Shown one piece after another: positions 1-6,549 of a stretch of 12,833 nt of DNA. Under the pieces are notes generated by a model. The model saw nothing but the letters and a program-made list of their open reading frames with translations, did not search any database and was not told the origin of the DNA. Position 1 is the first letter of the stretch. Each line of letters opens with the position of its first letter. This stretch comes from a bacterium (lineage in GTDB: Bacteria; Myxococcota_A; Bradymonadia; UBA7976; UBA1532), in contig JAUHVS010000103.1 of the NCBI GenBank assembly GCA_030424955.1, positions 1-12,833 of the forward strand, written 5' to 3'. Both the position numbers and the translations under genes were made by a program.

Positions 1-812
1 AACACTTACAGACCAGCACGCGACCGGCATCGAGCGGCGTTGGGGCCGTCGTGGCGGCGGCCGGCAGTCGCGTCGGCCGCTCGCCGCCCAAGCGCATTGG
101 TCGCCCGCAATGGGCCGAAGGTTAGCGCGTTGACCGCGTCCTGGCGGACCACCATCGCTCGCAAGCCGCCCGATAGCCAGGCGGCTCCCCCGCCCCCCTC
201 CCCCCCGGCGTAGGGCTCAGCCGCAACCGCAGCCCATCGGTGGGCCGCAGCGTAGTCCGCGGGCTCATCGCCGGCGGCCCGGCGAGGCCATCTCGGCGCT
301 TCGAACCCTGTGACCATAATCAAGTCGGGGGTGCGACCGACGCCGATGGCGAGGGGCAGGGGCTTCCACGGAGCTTCCAGGGACACCAGAGGACCATCGG
401 ATAGCCTGTCCGTGAAACGCCGTGAAGCTCTCATTGGGCGTAGACGCCAACAGCTGGTCAGGGGCGGGGCCTGATGCCCTTATGCCTGGCCCCGACGCCG
501 GCCGCCGGCCGGCTCACCTAGCCCACGCTGGCCCTCGGCGGTTGGACGGCTCAATGCCAGCTGATAGCCACCATCGCTCTTTGTCCGACGCGGTACTTAC
601 CTGAAACGGAGCTCCTCTGGCACCCTTAATACTCTTTACTCCGCATCCAATCAGTACGGGCCTCGATTGCCAATACGTTACGCAAATCAAGCCGCTTCCG
701 CAATGCTCGTCACCGACTCGAAACCTCTGCCTCATTCGAAGATGATTGGCGTTGGAACGTATGTGCCTGTACCTCGTGGACTTCTAGCCACGCAGGGTTT
801 GCGTGACGCCCG
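1..812. other. Left flank without a supported gene
   Basis: I see no convincing gene here. Reading frames on both strands have low-complexity, arginine/alanine-rich translations typical of antisense or non-coding high-GC DNA. The stretch holds one copy of the interspersed repeat (297-330) and a short motif at 120-146 that resembles sequence after the right-hand repeat copies. From about 560 onward the composition becomes visibly more AT-rich, matching the protease gene that follows. The change of composition therefore begins roughly 250-300 bases upstream of the protease coding region. Confidence 0.5.
297..330. repeat. Interspersed repeat, left copy
   Basis: Contains TTCGAACCCTGTGACCATAA (300-319), continuing as T-CAAGTCGGGG. 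Copies at 3434-3466 and 3500-3532 have GAAGTCAGGG at the same place, so this left copy differs by single bases (C for G, G for A). The shared core includes partial dyad symmetry: CCC-TG-TGAC, then a 9-base loop, then GTCA-GGG in the right-hand copies. The function is unknown. Confidence 0.75.
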
Positions 813-829
813 TTGGCACAACTTGTGCT
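813..829 (+). promoter_or_regulatory. Candidate sigma-54 (-24/-12) promoter overlapping a perfect dyad
   Basis: TTGGCACAACTTGTGCT matches the sigma-54 consensus TTGGCAC-N5-TTGCW well. The invariant GG (815-816) and GC (827-828) are separated by exactly 10 bases. Transcription would begin near 840, leaving a leader of about 50 bases before the GTG at 891. The same bases contain a perfect 6-bp inverted repeat, GCACAA-c-TTGTGC (816-828), so an operator for a dimeric regulator is an alternative reading. Sequence match only; no enhancer-binding protein gene is in the window. Confidence 0.4.
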
Positions 830-880
830 GGCATACCTCATCGCGCTGTGGAGACGGCCTTCACAGACGGGACGCAGACG

Positions 881-886
881 GGAGAA
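881..886 (+). promoter_or_regulatory. Ribosome binding site that fixes the protease start
   Basis: GGAGAA sits 4 bases before the GTG at 891. This supports translation from 891 rather than from the in-frame TTG at 813, which lies inside the candidate promoter. The next in-frame ATG (903) is about 16 bases from this motif, which is too far. Confidence 0.6.
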
Positions 887-890
887 GAAA

Positions 891-2867
891 GTGAAGACAG
901 CAATGATCCTTTTGGCATCATTGCCTCTGTTGGCGCATGGCCATCCACTGTCGGAGCGACAAGTGACGGCTATCACCGATTTAGAGGCGGCCGGCTTCAC
1001 CTTCGAACGAGTCCGAACACACCCATCGCAAGCCGAACACGTGTACACTAAGATCATGGCACGCAAGGCGGATGGGAGTGTGATCGATTTGGCGATGAGT
1101 CCCAGCGGGCGCTTGCTCTCAGAGGAAGAGGTCAACGAAGCCCATCAAGCGCGTGAGCGCATGGAGCGTCAGGAGTTCGGAACGTTCGATCGTGAGAGTA
1201 GGCAGGTAGTGAACGACTTGGCGCTTGACGACCAAGTCACTGCCATCTTGCGCCCGATGCTGTTCGCGCCGAAGAAGCCCGTTCCTCCACCCAACGATCG
1301 ACGCTTGTCAGTTGGCGAGGAGCTTGGGCTATCGGATGCCTGGTCCTCATACGATGACCAACTGGCTCTCAGTCGACGTGACGCTTCTGACGCGCTTGCA
1401 GCTTCTCTCGTTGCCGACGCCCCAGTCCTTGGGTCAGGTCTCGCAATTCTTGCCGTAGAGCCCGAAGGCGTATCGGTGCGATGCGATCGACAGACACTCG
1501 AAGAGCTGGCGCGTCGAACCGATGTTGCGGCTGTCAGACTCGAACAGTCTCTTCTCCCCCGACCGTCTGCGGGAGCAACCTCGGCTAACACTGCGATTGG
1601 CATGGATATTGTGCGTAGTGGGCCTGGAATCTACTGGGACGGAAACGCGAATGGCTCAAGCGTTGGCGTCGGGTTCATTGAGAATTGGTTCCCAGTCCTG
1701 CCCCCAGGAAATGCCGCCTGGAGCTTCGGTTCATCGTCGCCGTTCTGCAGCGTCAACACTGACTGTGGTGCGTGTGGCTGGATCCCCAATGACCTTACCG
1801 ATGGCTGCAGGTGCGTTGCTGGGCGATGCCGCGGTAACCACAGCACGATGGTAATGTCTGTGCTCGCGTCTGTTGACAACGGAGCCCAGGTTGGTGCACG
1901 GGGAAGCCGAATCTACTTTGAGAGTACGGGCACGAGCTTCTCTAATGCAATCAACTGGATGTCTGGAAACGATGTTCACATTCTGAGTCTCTCGGTATGG
2001 GGAGGAGCGATCTCGGCATTCGCTCGTGACGATGCAGTGCGAAACGACCGGATGGCTATCTTCAATCTGGCTACGAACGGAGCACCGACGAGCACTACAT
2101 GCGCCTCACCGAATGTGATTTGTGTTGGCAACTGGAATGAGCCTGCTGGTGCGATGGCGGGGAGTTCGTCTTGGGTGAACTTTACCGGCGTGGACAGAGA
2201 GCAGCCAGACTTGGTGGCGCCCGGCACGAATCTGAGGCTCTACGACGCGAGCGGTACGTGGGTTACGGGCACTGGCACTAGCTTCTCGACTCCGATGGCT
2301 GCCTCAGCGGCTGCATTGCTGTATGACATCTCTGTTACCAGCGGAGGATTCGGCAACAACTACTATCCGAGCTGGAAGCAATACCCTGAGGCAACAAAGG
2401 CTCTGTTCATGGCCGCTTCGCAGACCGACGTGGACGGAATGGGAGATCTTCCCTTGCCAGGAGCTCCTGACCAAAGGGACGGTGCGGGCGGATTCAATGC
2501 GGCCGACATGGAGCGAATCTACAATGCTGGTCAGTGGACGATTCAATGGAGAACACCCTCAGACCCTCAAAGTGTACGTCTGAGGTCGGTGCACCTCAAT
2601 GCCGGTGAGCGACTCAGAGCCTTCATGGCTTGGAGCCGCTGTCCGTCAAACAACATTTCGGCACTCAACGCTGACTTGGACCTTAGAGTGAAAGATCCTG
2701 GTGGCAATTGGGTAGCGTTCGGAGACTCGTTTGACCAGACCTATGAGGGGTTGGGTTATACGGCCCCCTCCTCGGGGACCTACGAGCTGTGGATGACTCG
2801 ATGGCGGATGAACTCCTGTAATGGGGTTTCTGGTGAAATCGTAGGAGCGGCATATGACATTCAGTAA
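891..2867 (+). CDS. Secreted S8-family (subtilisin-like) serine peptidase with Glu in the Asp position
   Basis: Predicted exported protease of 658 residues. Residues 1-17 form a signal peptide (MKTAMILLASLPLLAHG). About 20-240 looks like a propeptide-type region, and the peptidase domain spans about 255-490. Visible active-site motifs are GNHST (H317), LATNG (oxyanion N396) and GTSFSTPMAA (nucleophile S466). The strand that normally carries the catalytic Asp reads VGVGFIEN, with E264 in its place. Between E264 and H317 is an insert with six cysteines (C286, C292, C295, C306, C308, C313), resembling Cys-rich modules of myxobacterial secreted proteins. The C-terminal ~110 residues (ADLDLRVKDPGG, then SSGTYELWM) look like a PPC/jelly-roll beta domain. 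The start is chosen for the ribosome binding site and signal peptide. The gene is markedly less GC-rich than the right half of the window, suggesting transfer. Its substrate is unknown. It overlaps the next gene by 14 bases. Confidence 0.85.
   Translation: MKTAMILLASLPLLAHGHPLSERQVTAITDLEAAGFTFERVRTHPSQAEHVYTKIMARKADGSVIDLAMSPSGRLLSEEEVNEAHQARERMERQEFGTFDRESRQVVNDLALDDQVTAILRPMLFAPKKPVPPPNDRRLSVGEELGLSDAWSSYDDQLALSRRDASDALAASLVADAPVLGSGLAILAVEPEGVSVRCDRQTLEELARRTDVAAVRLEQSLLPRPSAGATSANTAIGMDIVRSGPGIYWDGNANGSSVGVGFIENWFPVLPPGNAAWSFGSSSPFCSVNTDCGACGWIPNDLTDGCRCVAGRCRGNHSTMVMSVLASVDNGAQVGARGSRIYFESTGTSFSNAINWMSGNDVHILSLSVWGGAISAFARDDAVRNDRMAIFNLATNGAPTSTTCASPNVICVGNWNEPAGAMAGSSSWVNFTGVDREQPDLVAPGTNLRLYDASGTWVTGTGTSFSTPMAASAAALLYDISVTSGGFGNNYYPSWKQYPEATKALFMAASQTDVDGMGDLPLPGAPDQRDGAGGFNAADMERIYNAGQWTIQWRTPSDPQSVRLRSVHLNAGERLRAFMAWSRCPSNNISALNADLDLRVKDPGGNWVAFGDSFDQTYEGLGYTAPSSGTYELWMTRWRMNSCNGVSGEIVGAAYDIQ
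2843..2847 (+). promoter_or_regulatory. Ribosome binding site inside the protease gene
   Basis: AGGAG lies 6 bases before the ATG at 2854, within the last codons of the protease gene. It supports independent initiation of the overlapping lipoprotein and probable translational coupling. Confidence 0.6.
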
Positions 2868-3384
2868 CGTTAGCAGGGCGATTGGTCTCGTCGCAGTCGC
2901 GGTGTTCGGGTGTCAGACTGAGACTGACAGTGCTCGCGACACTGGGGTTGATGTCGCTGATTCACAGCCTTCGGTTCGTGATGAGGGACCCGTTGGCGAC
3001 TGCGGGGAGTATCAGCGTCCCGTTCTGCGTCTTGAGCGTGATGGCGAAGCCTTGGAGCGCTTGGTGGTCGCACCCGACACGCCGACGGTGGTCGACGTCG
3101 TCACCTTGGGAGGCACTGGCAGCGAGCAGACCGGGTGTGCACTCTCCGTGGACGACGTGAGTTTGAGGGTCGTGCGGGAGCAGCAATTCCTTCGTATCGT
3201 TGCAATGGAAGAGCGTTGCTTGGGACGGATCTGCAGGGGCGGGCTTGCCGATCAACTCAGCTCGCTGCGGTTGCCACCGCTTGCGCCCGGTGAGTATTGG
3301 CTGGCTTTGGAAGCGCCGGATGCTGACGGCACCTATCCCGCGGCGGTTGAAGATCTTCCGAGGATTCCTCTGGTCGTACAGTAG
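2854..3384 (+). CDS. Small predicted lipoprotein overlapping the protease gene
   Basis: 176 residues. The N-terminus has one arginine, a hydrophobic stretch (AIGLVAVAVFG) and a cysteine at residue 20 in a lipobox-like VFGC. It is therefore predicted to be processed by signal peptidase II and anchored in a membrane, with Gln at +2. The following ~25 residues are polar and acidic, like a lipoprotein linker. The rest contains four more cysteines (GDC, TGC, ERC, RIC), possibly two disulfides, and a beta-rich ending (LAPGEYWLALEAPDADGTYPAA) reminiscent of small beta-sandwich domains. I recognise no family. The 14-base overlap with the protease gene in a different frame, plus AGGAG before the start, argues that the two are made together. 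A partner, anchor or inhibitor role for the protease is plausible but is inference only. Confidence 0.75.
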   Translation: MTFSNVSRAIGLVAVAVFGCQTETDSARDTGVDVADSQPSVRDEGPVGDCGEYQRPVLRLERDGEALERLVVAPDTPTVVDVVTLGGTGSEQTGCALSVDDVSLRVVREQQFLRIVAMEERCLGRICRGGLADQLSSLRLPPLAPGEYWLALEAPDADGTYPAAVEDLPRIPLVVQ

Positions 3385-3433
3385 TGGATAACCTGGACGC
3401 CGAAGCCGGCGCCCTGGGCTGCCCCGCCGAGGC

Positions 3434-3466
3434 GATTCGAACCCTGTGACCATAATGAAGTCAGGG
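3434..3466. repeat. Interspersed repeat, right copy A
   Basis: A 33-base block identical to 3500-3532 and near-identical to the left copy at 300-330; it begins GATTCGAACCCTGTGACC and ends GAAGTCAGGG. Within it, CCC and TGAC can pair with GTCA and GGG (2-base bulge, 9-base loop). After both right-hand copies the sequence continues with two variable bases and then TTAGCGG, so the repeated unit extends beyond the 33 identical bases. Confidence 0.8.
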
Positions 3467-3499
3467 ATTTAGCGGCACCTGCTCGGCTCGCCCTTCGCC

Positions 3500-3532
3500 G
3501 ATTCGAACCCTGTGACCATAATGAAGTCAGGG
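3500..3532. repeat. Interspersed repeat, right copy B
   Basis: Identical over 33 bases to 3434-3466, in the same orientation and at a 66-base period. It is followed by GGTTAGCGG and then GCTGACCGCATCATGGCG (3548-3565). That last stretch matches GTTGACCGCGTCCTGGCG at 129-146 in 15 of 18 positions, and GGTTAGCG precedes both. So the left and right flanks of the protease cassette share two different sequence motifs. Confidence 0.8.
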
Positions 3533-3735
3533 GGTTAGCGGTGCCCCGCTGACCGCATCATGGCGCTCTGCACAGGCGAGCGTCCTGCTCAGGCACCAAC
3601 CGGTCGCCTGGCCGGCTTCTCCCTAGATTTCCTGGCATTTCGGCGCATCAACCGCAAACGCAGGACGCACGGGTGCGCAGGCCGCAAGCGCGGCTGCACG
3701 ATGAACCCCTTCGAAAGCGCGGCTAGCGCTACGTA

Positions 3736-3866
3736 CTGAAAGGACCTGGCTCCTGAAAGGACCTGCGTCATTGGCCCTACTGAAAGGACCTGGCTCCTGA
3801 AAGGACCTGGCTCCTGAAAGGACCTGGCCTTAGTGAGAGGACCTGGCTCCTGAAAGGACCTGGGTC
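3736..3866. repeat. Seven-unit 17-bp tandem repeat array
   Basis: The consensus unit is CTGAAAGGACCTGGCTC. Units begin at 3736, 3753, 3780, 3797, 3814, 3833 and 3850. Steps are 17 bases except for one of 27 and one of 19, where short unrelated sequence is inserted. Six units keep CTGAAAGGACCTG exactly; the sixth is degenerate (GTGAGAGGACCTGG). The AGGACCT core is nearly palindromic. The array is non-coding as far as I can see; function unknown (protein-binding array or slippage-prone minisatellite). Confidence 0.9.
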
Positions 3867-4156
3867 GAGGGGCAGACCCTGAGCGGGTCGTTACACCTCG
3901 GCTTCTGAGCGCCACCCCGCGCCGCCTGGAGGCGTCCAACGGTCCGCCGTATGGACTCCCCCTGCACAGAGGGACCTGGCGCCAAGCGCAGGCCAAAGCA
4001 CCCGAACGAGCATCTGAGCAGGCAGGCAACACGCCCAGCGGTCTGACCCAGGGGTGCTCGCCGGAGCGAATCGGGCACCGGAACCGGCCCCGTATCGCAC
4101 GCGCCTGGGCTCGGAACTGCCTTGACGCAGCGGCCCGTCGCCCGCTCCATGGCGAC

Positions 4157-5446
4157 ATGGAGCTCATCCTCGTGCCCGCGCTGTTCGTGATCGCCGGGCT
4201 CTTCTTGTACGGCTGGGAGAACGCCCCGCGGGGCGCGCGCTGGCTGAGTCGTGTGGCCGGACTCTCGGGCGTCGTCGCTCGGCTGCGCGGTGGTCGGGAC
4301 GCCGCAGGCGTCAAGACGGACGCCTACCCGTTGGCGGACTTGCTGATCGGCGGCCGCCGGGTGAAGCGGCGCCGCCTGGAGCGGCGGACGCTGGCGGACG
4401 GGGCGCACCCCGATGGGGTGGCGCTCGAGTGTGTGCGCGAGCTCTGGGTGGATCGCGCGCCGGATCACCCGGGCTACAGTCGGCAGCATGCCACCGCCGC
4501 CCACCTGGGCCTTGTGGAACGGCTGGGCGCCGGGCTGCACGCTTGGCACGACGACCAAATCGTACACCGCTTGCCGGCTGACGCGACGGATCGGGACGAG
4601 CGGATGGTGGGGGCGCGGCTGGTGGCCTTGGACATGGCGCTCGGCGGCCGGGCCGACGCACTGTGGCCCTGGCTGGCGGCGCCGGGTGGCCGCTGCGCGG
4701 ACGCGCGGGCCCAGCTGCTGCTGGAGGAAGCCCCGCGCTCGCAGCCGGGACAGGCGGCGGCCCGACGGCTCGCCGATCACCCCGCGCCGACGCTGCGGGC
4801 CCTCGCCGCGCTGGCACGGCGAGATGGGCCGGCGCTGGTGGCGCTCGCGACGGGGGCGATGGCGCCCGAGCTGCGGGTTCGGGTGGTCCAGGCCATCGCG
4901 GCCGAGGCGCCCGGCGCGCTCGGGGCCGTGCTGCGACAGGTTCCGCTGAAGCACCGCTCGGTGCGCGCAGCGACGCTGGCCGCGGTGTCTTCATTGAGCG
5001 TCGAGGATGCTCGGCACGTCTTGGCGCGGCTCTGGCGGGCCGCAGAGCCCGACGAGTGGCCGCCGGTCTTGGCGGAGCTGGTGGCGCGCGATGTGGGCGT
5101 GAAGCAGGCGTGGGAGGCGTTGGCGGCCAGCGACGGGCGGGTCCGACGCACGGGGGGCGAGGCGCTGTGGGCGCTGCTGGGGGACGAGGCAGAGGCCGCG
5201 GCGCTGCGGCGGCTGGCGGCAGGGGGGGCGCTGACCCTGGGCCTGTGCGAGGCGCTGTCTAGGAAGGGCAGCGTGGCGGCCATCCCGCCACTCGTTGAGG
5301 TCAAGAGCCTCGGTTGGTCGGCCGCTGAAGCGGCCGAGTGGGCCATCGCCGATATCCAGGAGCGCGCGGCCGGGGCGCCCGGCGGGTTGGCGCTCGCGCA
5401 AGAGGGTGGGGCGCTGACCCTCGTGTACGAGGAGCCAGAGGCGTGA
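4157..5446 (+). CDS. Membrane-anchored HEAT-like repeat protein
   Basis: 429 residues, high-GC, with codon use like the housekeeping genes to the right. Residues 3-20 (LILVPALFVIAGLFLYGW) form a single hydrophobic helix without a clear cleavage site, so a membrane anchor is predicted. A basic segment follows (about 30-80, including RRVKRRRLERR). From about 150 to the end the protein is almost entirely alanine/leucine-rich paired helices with recurring patterns such as LRALAALARRDGPALVALA, LRVRVVQAIA, VRAATLAAVSSL and VRRTGGEALWALLGDEAEAAALRRLA. These are typical of HEAT or PBS-lyase-type repeats, which act as protein-binding scaffolds. No catalytic motif is visible. The ATG has no strong Shine-Dalgarno sequence. 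The stop codon overlaps a GTG opening the interrupted frame that follows. The specific role is not recognised. Confidence 0.8.
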   Translation: MELILVPALFVIAGLFLYGWENAPRGARWLSRVAGLSGVVARLRGGRDAAGVKTDAYPLADLLIGGRRVKRRRLERRTLADGAHPDGVALECVRELWVDRAPDHPGYSRQHATAAHLGLVERLGAGLHAWHDDQIVHRLPADATDRDERMVGARLVALDMALGGRADALWPWLAAPGGRCADARAQLLLEEAPRSQPGQAAARRLADHPAPTLRALAALARRDGPALVALATGAMAPELRVRVVQAIAAEAPGALGAVLRQVPLKHRSVRAATLAAVSSLSVEDARHVLARLWRAAEPDEWPPVLAELVARDVGVKQAWEALAASDGRVRRTGGEALWALLGDEAEAAALRRLAAGGALTLGLCEALSRKGSVAAIPPLVEVKSLGWSAAEAAEWAIADIQERAAGAPGGLALAQEGGALTLVYEEPEA

Positions 5447-5775
5447 CGGCGCCGATGATCGGCACGGCACAGCCGGCGTCGGGCCTGCGCGACGGACCGG
5501 ACCCGGCGGTTGTGTGACGCGCCCTGAGGGCGCTCGGCGCCGAGGCGCATGTCACGGCTGCGCTCGGCCCGCTTCGGGATGCCTGTGTGTCGCCGGATCA
5601 GGCGGCGACGGCTGCGGCACGGCAGGGTCTGCGCCGCTGGGTCACGCTCGGCAGCCCGCCGGCTGTCGTCTCGGCGTGTGTATCCGCGTCGATAGACGTG
5701 GGCCCGCTACAGCTCACCAGGGTTCGGCTCGCCGACTGCCCCGTCCGCCCTGCGGAGCGTGATCCAGGCCTGTGA
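5443..5775 (+). pseudogene. Open frame interrupted by one in-frame TGA, coupled to the HEAT-like gene
   Basis: A GTG at 5443 overlaps the HEAT-like stop as GTGA and opens a frame that reads 24 codons to a TGA at 5515. The same frame then stays open to 5775. G or C predominates at third positions on both sides of the TGA. The translation after it is a plausible helical protein (RALRALGAEAHVTAALGP, then SPDQAATAAARQGLRRWV). This looks like a gene broken by one nonsense change, or the remnant of one. The last 69 bases overlap the minus-strand lipoprotein gene antisense, so the true 3' end may be earlier. An alternative is an intact short gene starting at GTG 5587. No family recognised. Confidence 0.4.
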
Positions 5776-6549
5776 GGTGGGGACACCCGAGCAGAGGCGC
5801 CCCTCGCCCTGGCCGTCGACCGCGCCCTCCAGGAACACCGCGTAGGTGGTATCGCCTTGGGTCCAGCGCGTCTCACGCTGGGCGGGGACGAGCGTGTGCG
5901 GGTCGGCCTCTGGACCGAGGGCGGCGACCATGTGGACGTTCGGTGTGAAGCACCCGGCTGGGCCGTCGTAGGTGCAGTCGGGGACCCACGTCAACGGGAA
6001 GCCAGCGTCGCGCAGGGTGTCACGGACGGTCGTCAGATCACCGTGCGCAGCGAGGAGCACCAGGTCACCCGCATCGGTCAAGATCTGTGTCGTCCAGAAG
6101 GGCCGTTCGTCGGCGAAGGTATACGTGTGGGTGAGGTGGTACACGCCACCCACGGCCAAGAGATCGTCACTCAGCCGGATGGGCGGCCCAGCGGGCATCC
6201 AGCGCGCGATGCCATCTTCGGTGCCCAGGAACTGCACGTCGGCGTCGAAGGCAAGGGCCGGCTGCGTGTCTGTCGGCACGCCGTCCGTGACCGTCGGGCT
6301 GTAGGGGCCAGCGCCGAGGTGGTATCGCTTGCCCTCCGCACAGACCCGCACCCCGGCGTCGGTCTGCTCGGTCGGGTCGGCGTCGCAGCCCAGCAGTCCG
6401 AACAGGCACGCCATGAGGCTGGCCCAGGCCAAGGGGGTGGCGAAGCCGCACTGGGGCGGCGTTGGGCGCCGTACCCAGCCCCACGTCGGGGACGGGGAGG
6501 GCGCCCCGAGGCGGGGCGTGGCGATCAGTGGTTTCCCGACAGCCTGCAT
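5707..6549 (-). CDS. Predicted lipoprotein of unknown function
   Basis: On the minus strand. The hydrophobic segment LAWASLMACLFGLLGC carries a good lipobox (LLGC), so the mature protein would start at that cysteine and be about 226 residues. The +2 residue is Asp, which in E. coli favours retention in the inner membrane; whether that rule applies here is unknown. The mature part begins with a polar linker (DADPTEQTDAG) and contains further cysteines (VCAEGK, PDCTYDGPAGCF, RLCSG). It has a globular-looking body with no motif I recognise. The ATG at 6549 has a weak GAGGG about 8 bases upstream but gives an unusually long 54-residue leader. Starts at the TTG 18 bases before the ATG at 6414, or at that ATG, are possible; the GTG/ATG further out (to 6591) are less likely. 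It converges on the HEAT-like gene and its broken follower. Confidence 0.65.
   Translation of the reverse strand: MQAVGKPLIATPRLGAPSPSPTWGWVRRPTPPQCGFATPLAWASLMACLFGLLGCDADPTEQTDAGVRVCAEGKRYHLGAGPYSPTVTDGVPTDTQPALAFDADVQFLGTEDGIARWMPAGPPIRLSDDLLAVGGVYHLTHTYTFADERPFWTTQILTDAGDLVLLAAHGDLTTVRDTLRDAGFPLTWVPDCTYDGPAGCFTPNVHMVAALGPEADPHTLVPAQRETRWTQGDTTYAVFLEGAVDGQGEGRLCSGVPTSQAWITLRRADGAVGEPNPGEL

Larger units (their letters stand above)
3385..4156. other. Repeat-rich intergenic region
   Basis: No supported gene in about 770 bases. It holds two copies of the interspersed repeat 66 bases apart (3434-3466 and 3500-3532) and the 17-bp tandem array (3736-3866). Open frames on the minus strand across this region run straight through the repeats, lack recognisable domains and read into the antisense of the HEAT-like gene, so I leave them out. 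I see no clear hairpin-plus-T-tract terminator after the lipoprotein gene. Confidence 0.5.

Noticed and set aside
6..434. 142-residue minus-strand open frame across the left repeat copy
   Set aside because: Its most distinctive part (IMVTGFE) is simply the repeat read in one frame. The same peptide appears at the other repeat copies, where it is antisense to a real gene or stops quickly. The rest is Ala/Arg/Gly-rich without a domain.
813..890. Longer N-terminus of the protease from the TTG at 813
   Set aside because: It would put an arginine-rich stretch before a good signal peptide and overlaps the candidate promoter. The GTG at 891 has its own ribosome binding site.
3434..3532. Interspersed repeats as tRNA genes
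   Set aside because: Only a T-loop-like GGGTTCGAATC is present. The T stem does not close, and no acceptor, D or anticodon arm can be built.
3736..3866. Tandem array as a CRISPR
   Set aside because: Units are 17 bases and mostly abut with 0-10 extra bases; there are no unique spacers of 30-40 bases and no cas genes.
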